The notes: generated by a model from the sequence alone, not told the origin. Shown: positions 7,526-14,153, counted from the stretch's first letter. The stretch: DNA of 35,699 nt from Patescibacteria group bacterium (GCA_018817595.1 JAHITU010000014.1:1-35699), one strand, 5' to 3'. Translations and numbers: made by a program.

Positions 7526-9145
7526 ATGAAACAATCAGAAGCATTAGAAATTTTAAAAATGGGTAAAAATGTTTTTCTAACTGGACCTGCTGGGTCTGGT
7601 AAAACTTATTTATTGAACCAATATATTAATTTCCTTAAATCCAAATCCATTCCAGTAGGCGTAACTGCCTCAACTGGGATAGCAGCTACTCATATGAATG
7701 GTGTGACTATTCATTCATGGTCAGGCTTGGGAATAAAAGACAGACTTTCTGCTCTGGATGTAGAATCTCTTTTAGAAAAAGCTTACTTAAAGAGAAGGTT
7801 TAAATATGCTCAAGTTCTAATTATTGATGAAATTTCAATGCTTCATTCTTTTCAACTAGATGCTATTGATATAATTTGTCGAGCTTTCAAACACAATGAT
7901 GAACCCTTTGGTGGTATGCAAATTATTTTATGTGGAGATTTCTTCCAATTACCTCCAATTAATAGAATGGGTGGGGAAACTAATTTTGCCTATAAATCAA
8001 ATATTTGGACTAATATGAATTTGAATATTTGTTATCTAGAAGAACAATATCGTCAGGAAGAAGGAAATTCTTTATTAAAGATATTAAATGAAATAAGGGA
8101 TAATGGAGTAGGGGAGCAGACTTGGGAATTATTAAAAACAAGACAGCAATATGAAGAATTCAAATTTACTCCTACAAAATTGTATACTCATAACAGAGAT
8201 GTGGACTCTTTGAACTTCCAAGAGTTATCAAAAATTGATTCTCACCCTAGTATTTATAGAATGAAAGACACAGGCGCTAGAAAACTGGTAGATTCATTAA
8301 AAAAATCTTGTTTGGCTCATGAAGAACTGCATTTAAAAATTGGGGCTGTGGTGATGTTCATAAAAAATAATTTCGAAAAAGGTTATGTTAACGGAACCCT
8401 AGGAACTGTAATTGATTTTAACGAAGGAAAGCCAGTGGTGGAAACTTATTCAGGAAAAGAAATTTTAGTCGAAGATGAATCTTGGCATATTGAAGAAGAG
8501 GGAAAACAGAAAGCTAGGATTACCCAAATTCCGTTAAGATTAGCTTGGGCTATTACTATTCACAAGAGCCAAGGAATGAGCCTCGACATGGCTGAAATTG
8601 ACCTCTCCAAGTCTTTTGTGGCCGGAATGGGTTATGTGGCATTGTCACGGGTTAGGTCTTTAGAAGGTCTTTATTTGAAAGGAATAAACAACACTGCTTT
8701 GATGGTAAATGATGAGATTCTTGAGTTTGATTTAGAATTAAAAAAAGAATCAGAAAGAGCAGTTTTCAGGCTAAAATCTGAGCCTCGAACAGAAGAAATC
8801 CAAGAAGAATTTATTGAGACTTCTACTGTAGAGGACTATATAGAAGAGAAAATTTCTACTTATGATATTACAAAAGAAATGATTGCCAAGAAAATGATGT
8901 TGGAGGATATTGCTTTGGAAAGAAATTTGACCGTGTCTACTATTGTGAATCATTTAGAAAAATTGGCTGAAGAAAAAGGGGAGGGGCGAGTGAATTTTGA
9001 TTATATAAAAGACGATGTAGAAAATTTTGATATTATTTTGAAAGCCTGGAAAAAAGTCGGAGGTAATAAGTTAGCTCCAATCAAAAAAGCTTTGCCTGAT
9101 GAAATTTCTTGGGAAGAAATTAAGTTGGTGAAGTTGTTTGTTTAA
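7526..9145 (+). CDS. Pif1-like superfamily 1 DNA helicase
   Basis: A 539-aa SF1B helicase of the Pif1/RecD-like group that unwinds DNA 5' to 3'. Walker A GPAGSGKT is at 20-27. Motif Ia (ASTGIAATHMNG), Walker B IIDEISML, motif III CGDFFQLPP and the C-terminal helicase half (ITIHKSQGMSLDMAEIDLS and YVALSRVRSLEGLYL) follow. After about residue 430 an extra domain begins with the look of the helix-turn-helix domain found at the C terminus of some Pif1 and RecQ proteins (IALERNLTVSTIVNHLEKLAEEKG). No Shine-Dalgarno site is seen. Such helicases are common in CPR genomes. Confidence 0.93.
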   Translation: MKQSEALEILKMGKNVFLTGPAGSGKTYLLNQYINFLKSKSIPVGVTASTGIAATHMNGVTIHSWSGLGIKDRLSALDVESLLEKAYLKRRFKYAQVLIIDEISMLHSFQLDAIDIICRAFKHNDEPFGGMQIILCGDFFQLPPINRMGGETNFAYKSNIWTNMNLNICYLEEQYRQEEGNSLLKILNEIRDNGVGEQTWELLKTRQQYEEFKFTPTKLYTHNRDVDSLNFQELSKIDSHPSIYRMKDTGARKLVDSLKKSCLAHEELHLKIGAVVMFIKNNFEKGYVNGTLGTVIDFNEGKPVVETYSGKEILVEDESWHIEEEGKQKARITQIPLRLAWAITIHKSQGMSLDMAEIDLSKSFVAGMGYVALSRVRSLEGLYLKGINNTALMVNDEILEFDLELKKESERAVFRLKSEPRTEEIQEEFIETSTVEDYIEEKISTYDITKEMIAKKMMLEDIALERNLTVSTIVNHLEKLAEEKGEGRVNFDYIKDDVENFDIILKAWKKVGGNKLAPIKKALPDEISWEEIKLVKLFV

Positions 9146-9148
9146 GAT

Positions 9149-9300
9149 GATTCCACGAGGACTCGGTCTCCAGTTCTAAATAAAATCTTTCGCTAACGCT
9201 TAGATTTTATTAAGAACTCGCGACCCCGCTCACTCAAATTTTTTTTCCGCTAAACGCTACAGAAAAATATATTTCGTTCGTTTCAAGTCCTCGTGGACCC
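9149..9300 (+). repeat. tRNA-tailed palindromic unit T1 (Trp array)
   Basis: The left end, GATTCCACGAGGACTCGG, is a slightly decayed reverse complement of the tRNA-Trp 3' end. The right end, TTCAAGTCCTCGTGGACCC, reproduces the T-loop, T-stem and acceptor. The interior holds the family core: CCAGTTCTAA, an AT stem, TTCGCTAACGCT, the return stem, TTAAGAACTCGCG, ACCCCGCTCA, then a second hairpin and TTCGTTTC. It lies downstream of tRNA-Trp in inverted orientation. Confidence 0.8.
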
Positions 9301-9301
9301 G

Positions 9302-9345
9302 TAAAATACTAAAACCAAAGCTGACGCTTTGGTTTTAGTATTTTA
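9302..9345. terminator. 20-bp hairpin linking units T1 and T2
   Basis: TAAAATACTAAAACCAAAGC (9302-9321) and its perfect complement (9326-9345) around TGAC. Similar AATACT...GCTTT hairpins link the other units of the Trp and Lys arrays. Confidence 0.7.
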
Positions 9346-9349
9346 TTGC

Positions 9350-9475
9350 GGGTCCACGAGGACTCGGTCACAAATATTTTGCTTCGCAAAATTTCGCGAC
9401 CCCGACTCGGCTTCAATTTGTTCGCAAGCTCACAAATTGGCTTCGCGCCTCCGTCTTTCGAGTCCTCGTGGACCC
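9350..9475 (+). repeat. tRNA-tailed palindromic unit T2 (Trp array)
   Basis: Bounded by a 17-bp perfect inverted repeat: GGGTCCACGAGGACTCG (9350-9366) and CGAGTCCTCGTGGACCC (9459-9475). This is exactly the tRNA-Trp T-loop-to-acceptor sequence. Inside are two hairpins (GGTCAC...GCGACC and CAATTTGTTCGCAAGC...) separated by a short ACCCCGACTCGG element. An RNA of either strand would form a three-way junction closed by a tRNA-like acceptor stem. Confidence 0.8.
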
Positions 9476-9476
9476 T

Positions 9477-9522
9477 AGAATACTAAAAGCCCAAAGCATT
9501 CGCTTTGGACTTAAAGTATTCT
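9477..9522 (-). terminator. Hairpin directly downstream of tRNA-Trp
   Basis: AGAATACT and AGTATTCT form the outer stem, with CCAAAGC-ATTC-GCTTTGG inside. It lies immediately 3' of tRNA-Trp on the minus strand and probably ends its transcript. Confidence 0.65.
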
Positions 9523-9524
9523 CG

Positions 9525-9596
9525 CGGGTCCACGAGGACTCGAACCTCGGACGACGGTTTTGGAGACCGTTGTTTTACCAACTAAACTATAGACCC
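9525..9596 (-). tRNA. trnW: tRNA-Trp (CCA)
   Basis: 72 nt on the minus strand. Acceptor GGGTCTA pairs with TGGACCC, and the discriminator is G73 as usual for Trp. The D arm is GTTTAGTTGGTAAAAC. The anticodon stem ACGGT/ACCGT encloses loop CTCCAAA with anticodon CCA. The T arm is CGAGG-TTCGAGT-CCTCG. The 3' CCA is not encoded. It follows rpmG, a common neighbour, after that gene's terminator. Its 3' end is copied in units T1 and T2. Confidence 0.95.
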
Positions 9597-9620
9597 TTTT
9601 TTAACCTCTCTTATTCTACC

Positions 9621-9658
9621 AAAAAAATCTTACTTTATAAAGAAAGTAAGATTTTTTT
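9621..9658 (-). terminator. Terminator of rpmG
   Basis: A 16-bp perfect stem, AAAAAAATCTTACTTT (9621-9636) with AAAGTAAGATTTTTTT (9643-9658). On the minus strand it ends in a T run just before tRNA-Trp. Confidence 0.85.
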
Positions 9659-9683
9659 AAAAGCGAATTTAAATTTGCAAAGG

Positions 9684-9842
9684 TTATTTCTTTACTTCTT
9701 TATGAGGAGTATGAGCTTTACACCATTTACAATACTTGTTGATTTCAATTTTATCAACAACTAATTTTTTATTTTTACTTGACCAATAATTGATTCTTTT
9801 ACATTTTTGGCAAGCTAATTTAATTAATCTATCTTGTGACAT
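9684..9842 (-). CDS. rpmG: 50S ribosomal protein L33
   Basis: A 52-aa L33, starting MSQDRLIKLACQKC and ending in KYCKWCKAHTPHKEVKK. It is the zinc-binding form, with two CxxC pairs (CQKC and CKWC). I place the start at the ATG at 9842, because the 20 extra residues of the longer frame are not part of L33. It lies upstream of tRNA-Trp on the same strand with a terminator between. The segment 9843-9907 before it shows no clear promoter to me. Confidence 0.95.
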   Translation of the reverse strand: MSQDRLIKLACQKCKRINYWSSKNKKLVVDKIEINKYCKWCKAHTPHKEVKK

Positions 9843-9907
9843 AATATTATTTTTATAGGTGTGATTATATACGATTTTCGGCTCATAAGCAAGGAAATAC
9901 ATAAATT

Positions 9908-9951
9908 TAGTCAGCCAGTAGGAATCGAACCTATGGCTATGACTATAGCCA
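9908..9951 (-). pseudogene. tRNA-like 3' fragment
   Basis: The minus strand reads a complete T arm and acceptor 3' strand like that of tRNA-Lys (GGTTCGATTCCTACTGGC). It is preceded by GGCTATAGTCATAGCC, which forms an anticodon-like hairpin but gives no sensible 7-base loop. The 5' half is absent. The break CAATGGCT is the same junction as in the interrupted tRNA-Lys copy at 10501. It is most likely a decayed member of the tRNA-Lys repeat series. Confidence 0.6.
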
Positions 9952-9970
9952 TTGAATATTAAGTAGAAAG

Positions 9971-10042
9971 TATTATGTTATTATGCATAATAACATAATG
10001 GATTATAAGGTTTAAATACTCCAATCGATTAGAGTATTTAAA
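9971..10042. repeat. Two further palindromes
   Basis: A perfect 28-bp palindrome, ATTATGTTATTATG joined to its own reverse complement, lies at 9973-10000. A second one is at 10011-10042, TTTAAATACTCcAATC with one mismatched pair. Its core, ACTCCAATCGATT, matches the centre of the 60-bp palindromes at 17468 and 33830. No gene is seen between 9843 and 10614. Confidence 0.7.
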
Positions 10043-10098
10043 AATATTAAAAAATTGTTTCTATTTTTTAATGTTCTAGTGTTTTAATGATTCTGATT

Positions 10099-10248
10099 GT
10101 CCGCCCAGAAGGAATCGGTTTCCAGTTCTAAGTTCAGACTTCGCCCTACGGGACTCGTTTTCACTAAGAACTCGCGACCCCGCTCAGTCGTATTTTCCTC
10201 CACTTCGTTACGGAAAATATACTCCTTCGTTTCGATCCCTACTGGTCA
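10099..10248 (+). repeat. tRNA-tailed palindromic unit K1 (Lys array)
   Basis: The left end, GTCCGCCCAGAAGGAATCG, is the reverse complement of the tRNA-Lys 3' end with one change. The right end, TTCGATCCCTACTGG, is a decayed copy of its T arm. The interior carries the shared core: CCAGTTCTAAG, a hairpin, CTAAGAACTCGCG, ACCCCGCTCAG, a second hairpin ATTTTCC...GGAAAATAT, and TTCGTTTCGA. Confidence 0.8.
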
Positions 10249-10249
10249 G

Positions 10250-10295
10250 AAAAATACTAAAACCCTAAAGCTAACGCTTTAGGGTTAAGTATTTT
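10250..10295. terminator. Hairpin linking units K1 and K2
   Basis: AAAATACT plus AACCCTAAAGC pairs with GCTTTAGGGTT plus AGTATTTT around TAAC. It has the same design as the linker at 9302-9345. Confidence 0.7.
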
Positions 10296-10297
10296 GT

Positions 10298-10466
10298 GTC
10301 CGCCCAGTAGTTCGTCCTGACGGTCTCTAAATAAAATTCTTCGCTATCGCTCGAATTTGTATTAAGAGCCGCGGGACACGGCTCATAGTTGTTCGCTATC
10401 GCTCTCAACATATTCCGCCGTTCGATTCCAAACGAAAGTAAAGAAATTTACTTTCTCTGGGCGGAC
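10298..10466 (+). repeat. tRNA-tailed palindromic unit K2 with extra hairpin
   Basis: Starts GTCCGCCCAGTAG and ends TTCGATTCC...GGGCGGAC, the tRNA-Lys 3' end. The T-arm/acceptor copy is interrupted at 10430-10458 by GAAAGTAAA-GAAA-TTTACTTTC. Interior hairpins carry TTCGCTATCGCTC loops. The first stem is CTCTAA/TTAAGAG instead of GTTCTAA/TTAAGAAC, a paired change that keeps the helix. Confidence 0.78.
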
Positions 10467-10500
10467 AAAATTAAAAAACCCTAAAAGGGTTTTTTATTTT
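10467..10500. terminator. Hairpin between K2 and the interrupted tRNA copy
   Basis: AAAATTAAAAAACCCT and AGGGTTTTTTATTTT form a near-perfect stem with T runs on both strands. Confidence 0.75.
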
Positions 10501-10592
10501 GTCCGCCCAGTAGGAATCGAACCTACGACCTACCGGTTAAGAGCCATTGAGACTTGCGAATCTCGTCTCAATCTCCACCAGCTTGGACTAAT
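10501..10592 (-). pseudogene. Interrupted tRNA-Lys copy, 3' half intact
   Basis: On the minus strand the sequence from GGCTCTTAACCGG through the T arm to GGGCGGAC is identical to the functional tRNA-Lys. In place of the 3' end of the D arm and start of the anticodon stem sits a hairpin: ATTGAGAC (10546-10553), loop TTGCGAATCTC (10554-10564), GTCTCAAT (10565-10572), as read on the plus strand. The 5' part (AGCTGGTGGAG, TAGTCC) is only partly tRNA-like and cannot pair as an acceptor. Not a functional tRNA as it stands. Confidence 0.75.
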
Positions 10593-10614
10593 TTATTTAT
10601 TTAGAGTTTAATTG

Positions 10615-10687
10615 TCCGCCCAGTAGGAATCGAACCTACGACCTACCGGTTAAGAGCCGGTTGCTCTACCAGCTGAGCTATAGGCGG
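10615..10687 (-). tRNA. trnK: tRNA-Lys (CTT)
   Basis: 73 nt. Acceptor CCGCCTA pairs with TGGGCGG, and the discriminator is A. The D arm is GCTCAGCTGGTAGAGC, the anticodon stem ACCGG/CCGGT has loop CTCTTAA, and the T arm is GTAGG-TTCGATT-CCTAC. C at position 1 is unusual for an elongator. It is flanked on both sides by interrupted copies of itself and followed downstream by units K2 and K1. No CCA is encoded. Confidence 0.92.
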
Positions 10688-10743
10688 ATTTTGGTATATT
10701 TACTATTTTATTCTCAATCTATTCTCATCTGACCGACTCTTTT

Positions 10744-10804
10744 GTTAAGAGCCATTAATCCTTGCGAATCTCGGATTAATCTCTACCAGCTGAGCTATAG
10801 GCGG
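10744..10804 (-). pseudogene. Interrupted tRNA-Lys copy, 5' half intact
   Basis: On the minus strand the first 24 bases (acceptor 5' strand and D arm, CCGCCTATAGCTCAGC...) are identical to the functional tRNA-Lys. A hairpin then follows, with plus-strand arms ATTAATCC (10754-10761) and GGATTAAT (10773-10780) and the same TTGCGAATCTC loop as the copy at 10501. After GGCTCTTAAC the tRNA similarity stops. There is no anticodon 3' strand or T arm. Confidence 0.75.
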
Positions 10805-10844
10805 ATGATTAAAAAAAGAACATTCTAAAAATTCTTTTTTATTG

Positions 10845-10927
10845 TGCCCAGGGCGGGAGTCGAACCCGCATCCAAATAATGGACAGCATTTTAAGTGCTG
10901 CGTGTATACCAATTCCACCACCTGGGC
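10845..10927 (-). tRNA. trnL: tRNA-Leu (TAA)
   Basis: A class II tRNA of 83 nt. Acceptor GCCCAGG pairs with CCTGGGC with discriminator A73. The anticodon stem CAGCA/TGCTG encloses CTTAAAA, anticodon TAA. The long variable arm includes TCCATTATTTGGA. The T arm is GCGGG-TTCGACT-CCCGC. It lies 3' of the HNH endonuclease gene on the same strand. Confidence 0.95.
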
Positions 10928-10931
10928 ATTT

Positions 10932-11414
10932 TTATTTTTTTCTATTTTGATTTAAACCTCTATGAGTTGATTTCAAACTATGACAATTAGGACAAAGAAT
11001 TCTTAAATTTTTTAAACGGTTATCTTTTCCATCTCCATTAATATGGTCTAATTCTACAGGGATTCTACCATCAATCGACTTTTTTTTCCAGCCACATTCT
11101 TCACATTCTTGTTTCTTTACACCTTTTTTGAATAAACGTTTTTTTAATTTAAAACTTTGATAATTACTATCTCTCACTAAAATATCTTTTAAAGGGATTA
11201 TAGATTTTCCTAAACCTCTCATTCCTTTGTTCCAGCCTTTTCCTTTAAAATGCTTTGTGTCTATATTATAAAAAATCAAATATTTTTTGATTTGATTATA
11301 ATTTCCACCTGCTTCAATTAATCCTATTTTTTGTAGAACTTGACGAATACTTGTTGAGTTCTTTGCCGCATCTCTCAAATTTTTTTCAGTCCATTTTTTC
11401 TTTTTTATTATCAT
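10932..11414 (-). CDS. HNH endonuclease in a tRNA cluster
   Basis: A 160-aa free-standing HNH nuclease. A CEEC pair leads into ELDHINGDGKDNRLKNLRIL, followed by CPNCHSLKSTHRG, the zinc-stabilised HNH motif typical of phage-like homing nucleases. The N-terminal 60-70 residues (WTEKNLRDAAKNSTSIRQVL) look like a helix-turn-helix. I prefer the ATG at 11414, just after an AT-rich -10-like stretch. It ends four bases before tRNA-Leu and starts 87 bases after tRNA-Cys, so it is likely an insertion into a tRNA operon. Confidence 0.88.
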   Translation of the reverse strand: MIIKKKKWTEKNLRDAAKNSTSIRQVLQKIGLIEAGGNYNQIKKYLIFYNIDTKHFKGKGWNKGMRGLGKSIIPLKDILVRDSNYQSFKLKKRLFKKGVKKQECEECGWKKKSIDGRIPVELDHINGDGKDNRLKNLRILCPNCHSLKSTHRGLNQNRKK

Positions 11415-11500
11415 TACTATAATAATAACATATTTTGGTATACACAATAAAATACACATGTGTATATGTATACCTTTATTATCAAGATACTAGAATATTG

Positions 11501-11572
11501 AGGCCTAGGTCGGAATCGAACCGACTCATGGTAGTTTTGCAGACCACAGCGTTCCCACTTCGCCACTAGGCC
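11501..11572 (-). tRNA. trnC: tRNA-Cys (GCA)
   Basis: 72 nt. Acceptor GGCCTAG pairs with CTAGGCC, and discriminator U73 is a Cys identity element. The anticodon loop is CTGCAAA in stem GTGGT/ACTAC, and the T loop is TTCGATT. It follows rbfA by 28 bases and is probably cotranscribed with infB and rbfA. Confidence 0.94.
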
Positions 11573-11600
11573 CTCATTGTCACTTTAAAACACATACAGT

Positions 11601-11924
11601 TTACGATTCTTGAGACAATTCGTCAATTCTTTGTCGGTTTTTCTCTCCATAATCAATCTCAAAATCAATAAAAGGAATTGATCGCATACTTAATTTTTTA
11701 CGAAGATAATCTCTAGCATCTTTTCTTCTTCTCTTTAAAAAGTTTAAAGCGGACTCTTCTCCAGATTCTGGGAGAACAGAGACAAAAATTGTGGCTTTTT
11801 TAAGATCACTAGAAACATCAACTCTAGTGACTGTTATTAACGAAAGACGATTAGACTCAGATCTTAAAAATTGAGCTATTATATTTCGAATATTTTCTTT
11901 TACTTTATCTTGTCTTAAAGTCAT
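11601..11924 (-). CDS. rbfA: Ribosome-binding factor A
   Basis: RbfA binds the 30S subunit and helps 16S 5'-end maturation. At 107 aa it has the usual length. Features are the N-terminal helix with VKENIRNIIAQFL, the KH-like core with SLITVTRVDVSSDLKKATIFVSVL, and the closing segment LRKKLSMRSIPFIDFEIDYG. It lies downstream of infB, the classical gene order, separated by a 117-base spacer with a GAGAAAAATCAC hairpin. tRNA-Cys follows. Confidence 0.95.
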   Translation of the reverse strand: MTLRQDKVKENIRNIIAQFLRSESNRLSLITVTRVDVSSDLKKATIFVSVLPESGEESALNFLKRRRKDARDYLRKKLSMRSIPFIDFEIDYGEKNRQRIDELSQES

Positions 11925-11961
11925 TTTATTAGGTATTAGCTTATAGCTTTTAGGTTGTTAG

Positions 11962-12048
11962 GAGAAAAATCACGAAGTGATTTTTCTCTAATTTAAAATC
12001 TAAAATCTAAAATTTTTAATTCAAGTAATTTTTGTTAAAAATTACTTG
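11962..12048 (-). terminator. Two hairpins between infB and rbfA
   Basis: CAAGTAATTTTT (12022-12033) and AAAAATTACTTG (12037-12048) form a stem that includes the infB stop codon. A second stem, GAGAAAAATCAC-GAA-GTGATTTTTCTC, lies at 11962-11988. They may attenuate read-through into rbfA or protect the infB 3' end. Confidence 0.55.
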
Positions 12049-13556
12049 GTTACCATTTCAAAAGCCTCAATATAATCTCCTATAGCTATATCCTTTTTGG
12101 CTTTAATTCCAACTCCGAATTCTGTTCCTTCCACAACCTCATTAGTTTGAACTTTTTGACTTTGTAGATTAGTGATTACTCCTTTACCAATTTCAAAATC
12201 TCTCCTCATAATTCTTACCTGTGATCCTAATTTTATTTTACCTTCTTTAACTTTTCCTCCAACTATTTGTTCATCTTTGTCTTTATTAAAGATTGCTAAA
12301 ACTTTAGCTTTTCCAGTTTGTTCTTCAACTTCTATTTTAGGAATCATTGATAAAATACTTTCTTCAACCCATTCTGTTAACTTATAGATTATATCAAAGG
12401 AAGCTAATTTTACACCCATCTGTTCAGCTAAGTTAATCATTGCTTGGTTAATTTTTACATTGAAACCAACCAATAAAGTATTAGGATTGTGACTGGCTGT
12501 TTTTATATCATTTTCAACTATATCACCCACACCTTCTGAAATTACTTTTATAATTACTCTGTCGGTGTCAATTTTAGCAATTTCTTTTTTAATAGCTTCT
12601 ATTGTTCCAAAAACATCAGCCTTGATACTAATAAAAATATTAACTGCTTCTGAACAATTCTCTGCATTGTTCACGATTACATTATCGCTGACAGTTGCAC
12701 ATTTTTCTTCTAAATTACTTTCCGCTTCTTTTTTAGTTGCATAAGTTTTGAAAAATAATCCCGCATCAGGTACATCACAACAACCAACAATTCTAACAGG
12801 ACTAGAAAAAATTGCTTCTTTTATTTGATTCCCTTGAAAATCTTCAATGCGACGAATAGGACTAACTTGATTATTAACTACCATAAAGGTCCCTACTTTT
12901 AATGTCCCATTTTTTATTATTACCATTGTATCTACTCCTTTTTTAGCATCAAGTTTAGATTCAAGAATTATTCCTTCAGCCAATAGGGAAGTATCACCTT
13001 TGTATTCTTCCATCTCTGTTATCAATAACATCATATCCAAAAGCTCAGGAATCCCTTCACCTGTTTTTGAAGAAATAGGTACGTAAGGAATGTCTCCACC
13101 GTAACCTTCTAGATAAATTCCATTTTCAATTAATTCATTTTTTACCTTTTCTACATTAGCATTAGGTTTATCAATTTTGTTTATCGCTACAATGAAAGGA
13201 ATCTTTGCCTCTATTATACTGTTATAAGCTTCCATTGTTTGAGGTTTAACTCCGTCTTCAGCAGAAATTATCAGGATAGCAATATCGGCAATATTAGCTC
13301 CTCTAGCTCTCATAGCAGAAAAAGCTGCATGCCCAGGAGTGTCAATAAAAGTAATTCTCTTGTCTTTTCCTTTCGCATCTTTATGGATAACTTCATAGGC
13401 TGAAACATGTTGAGTAATGGCTCCAGCTTCTCCAGCTACTACATTTGATTCACGAATATAATCCAAAAGAGTTGATTTTCCATGGTCAATATGGCCCATA
13501 ACTACAATTACAGGAGATCTTTCGATTATATTTTCTTTTGTCTCTTTTTTTGCCAT
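12042..13556 (-). CDS. infB: Translation initiation factor IF-2, short form
   Basis: GTPase that brings initiator tRNA to the 30S subunit. At 504 aa it lacks the long N-terminal extension and starts almost at the G domain: GHIDHGKS (21-28), DTPGH (72-76) and NKID (126-129). Domain II, domain III (IKADVFGTIEAIKKEI) and the C-terminal fMet-tRNA-binding domain (VGGKVKEGKIKLGSQVRI to IGDYIEAFEMV) follow. Short IF-2 forms are typical of reduced CPR genomes. It starts 25 bases after the DUF4446 gene, with no clear ribosome binding site. Confidence 0.97.
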   Translation of the reverse strand: MAKKETKENIIERSPVIVVMGHIDHGKSTLLDYIRESNVVAGEAGAITQHVSAYEVIHKDAKGKDKRITFIDTPGHAAFSAMRARGANIADIAILIISAEDGVKPQTMEAYNSIIEAKIPFIVAINKIDKPNANVEKVKNELIENGIYLEGYGGDIPYVPISSKTGEGIPELLDMMLLITEMEEYKGDTSLLAEGIILESKLDAKKGVDTMVIIKNGTLKVGTFMVVNNQVSPIRRIEDFQGNQIKEAIFSSPVRIVGCCDVPDAGLFFKTYATKKEAESNLEEKCATVSDNVIVNNAENCSEAVNIFISIKADVFGTIEAIKKEIAKIDTDRVIIKVISEGVGDIVENDIKTASHNPNTLLVGFNVKINQAMINLAEQMGVKLASFDIIYKLTEWVEESILSMIPKIEVEEQTGKAKVLAIFNKDKDEQIVGGKVKEGKIKLGSQVRIMRRDFEIGKGVITNLQSQKVQTNEVVEGTEFGVGIKAKKDIAIGDYIEAFEMVTK

Positions 13557-13581
13557 ATTTTCATTTTAGATTAATTAATAA

Positions 13582-14049
13582 TTATTTTATTGATTTTTTT
13601 GCTCTATTTAACACTTCACTTTCTTCTGCTGAAAGTTCATATTTAGATTGCCATTCAATTATTGGTTTAGTAAAGACTGAAACTTTTTCTCTCGAATAAA
13701 GACTGGAAACTATTACTCCTGTTCCTTTCTTGTTTAAAAGAGTAAAAGCAAAGCTTTGGTCTCCTCCCATTCCTTCGTGTTTAAAAGGGTTGAACCTCAA
13801 GATTTCAATATTCTGGATATTATCTTTAAGTTTTTCCTCTATTACCGTAAAATTTTCTTTTGCTTGTTTTTCAAAATCCCAACAATCATTAAATCTCTTT
13901 TCAATATTTTGAAATTTTTTTATTAGAGGTTCTCTGTCTTTTAAAACCTTAATATCTCTAGTTCTTCTCTCGATGCTGATTATCCACAACACCAACAAAA
14001 GATTTACTCCTAATAGAGCATATATAACAAATTCTTCTGTAAATAACAT
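13582..14049 (-). CDS. DUF4446 family membrane-anchored protein
   Basis: 155 aa. One N-terminal transmembrane helix (about residues 8-25) is followed by a coiled-coil region and then the DUF4446 signature: LRFNPFKHEGMGGDQSFAF, GTGVIVSSLYSRE and VFTKPIIEWQSKY, ending in LSAEESEVLNRA. The function of the family is unknown. It is the first gene of the infB-rbfA operon; a TATAAT box lies about 35-40 bases upstream on the minus strand. Confidence 0.88.
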   Translation of the reverse strand: MLFTEEFVIYALLGVNLLLVLWIISIERRTRDIKVLKDREPLIKKFQNIEKRFNDCWDFEKQAKENFTVIEEKLKDNIQNIEILRFNPFKHEGMGGDQSFAFTLLNKKGTGVIVSSLYSREKVSVFTKPIIEWQSKYELSAEESEVLNRAKKSIK

Positions 14050-14153
14050 ATTTAAAAGTAGGTTGATTAAAATTACTATGTATAGGATTATACATTAGAT
14101 AAGGCTTTTTGCAATTTGATAAAATCACTATTTTAAAAAAAATTATAAAGTGA

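Noticed and set aside
9146-9525. Integrative element attachment sites from tRNA 3' ends
   Set aside because: Site-specific integration at a tRNA leaves direct repeats of the 3' end; here the copies are inverted within each unit, and no integrase gene is present.
10097-10282. 61-aa open frame in the Lys array
   Set aside because: It reads through unit K1 and its linker hairpin; no start signal and no resemblance to a protein.
9149-10806. CRISPR array
   Set aside because: The repeats are inverted, of unequal length, and bounded by tRNA sequence; there are no regular direct repeats with spacers and no cas genes.
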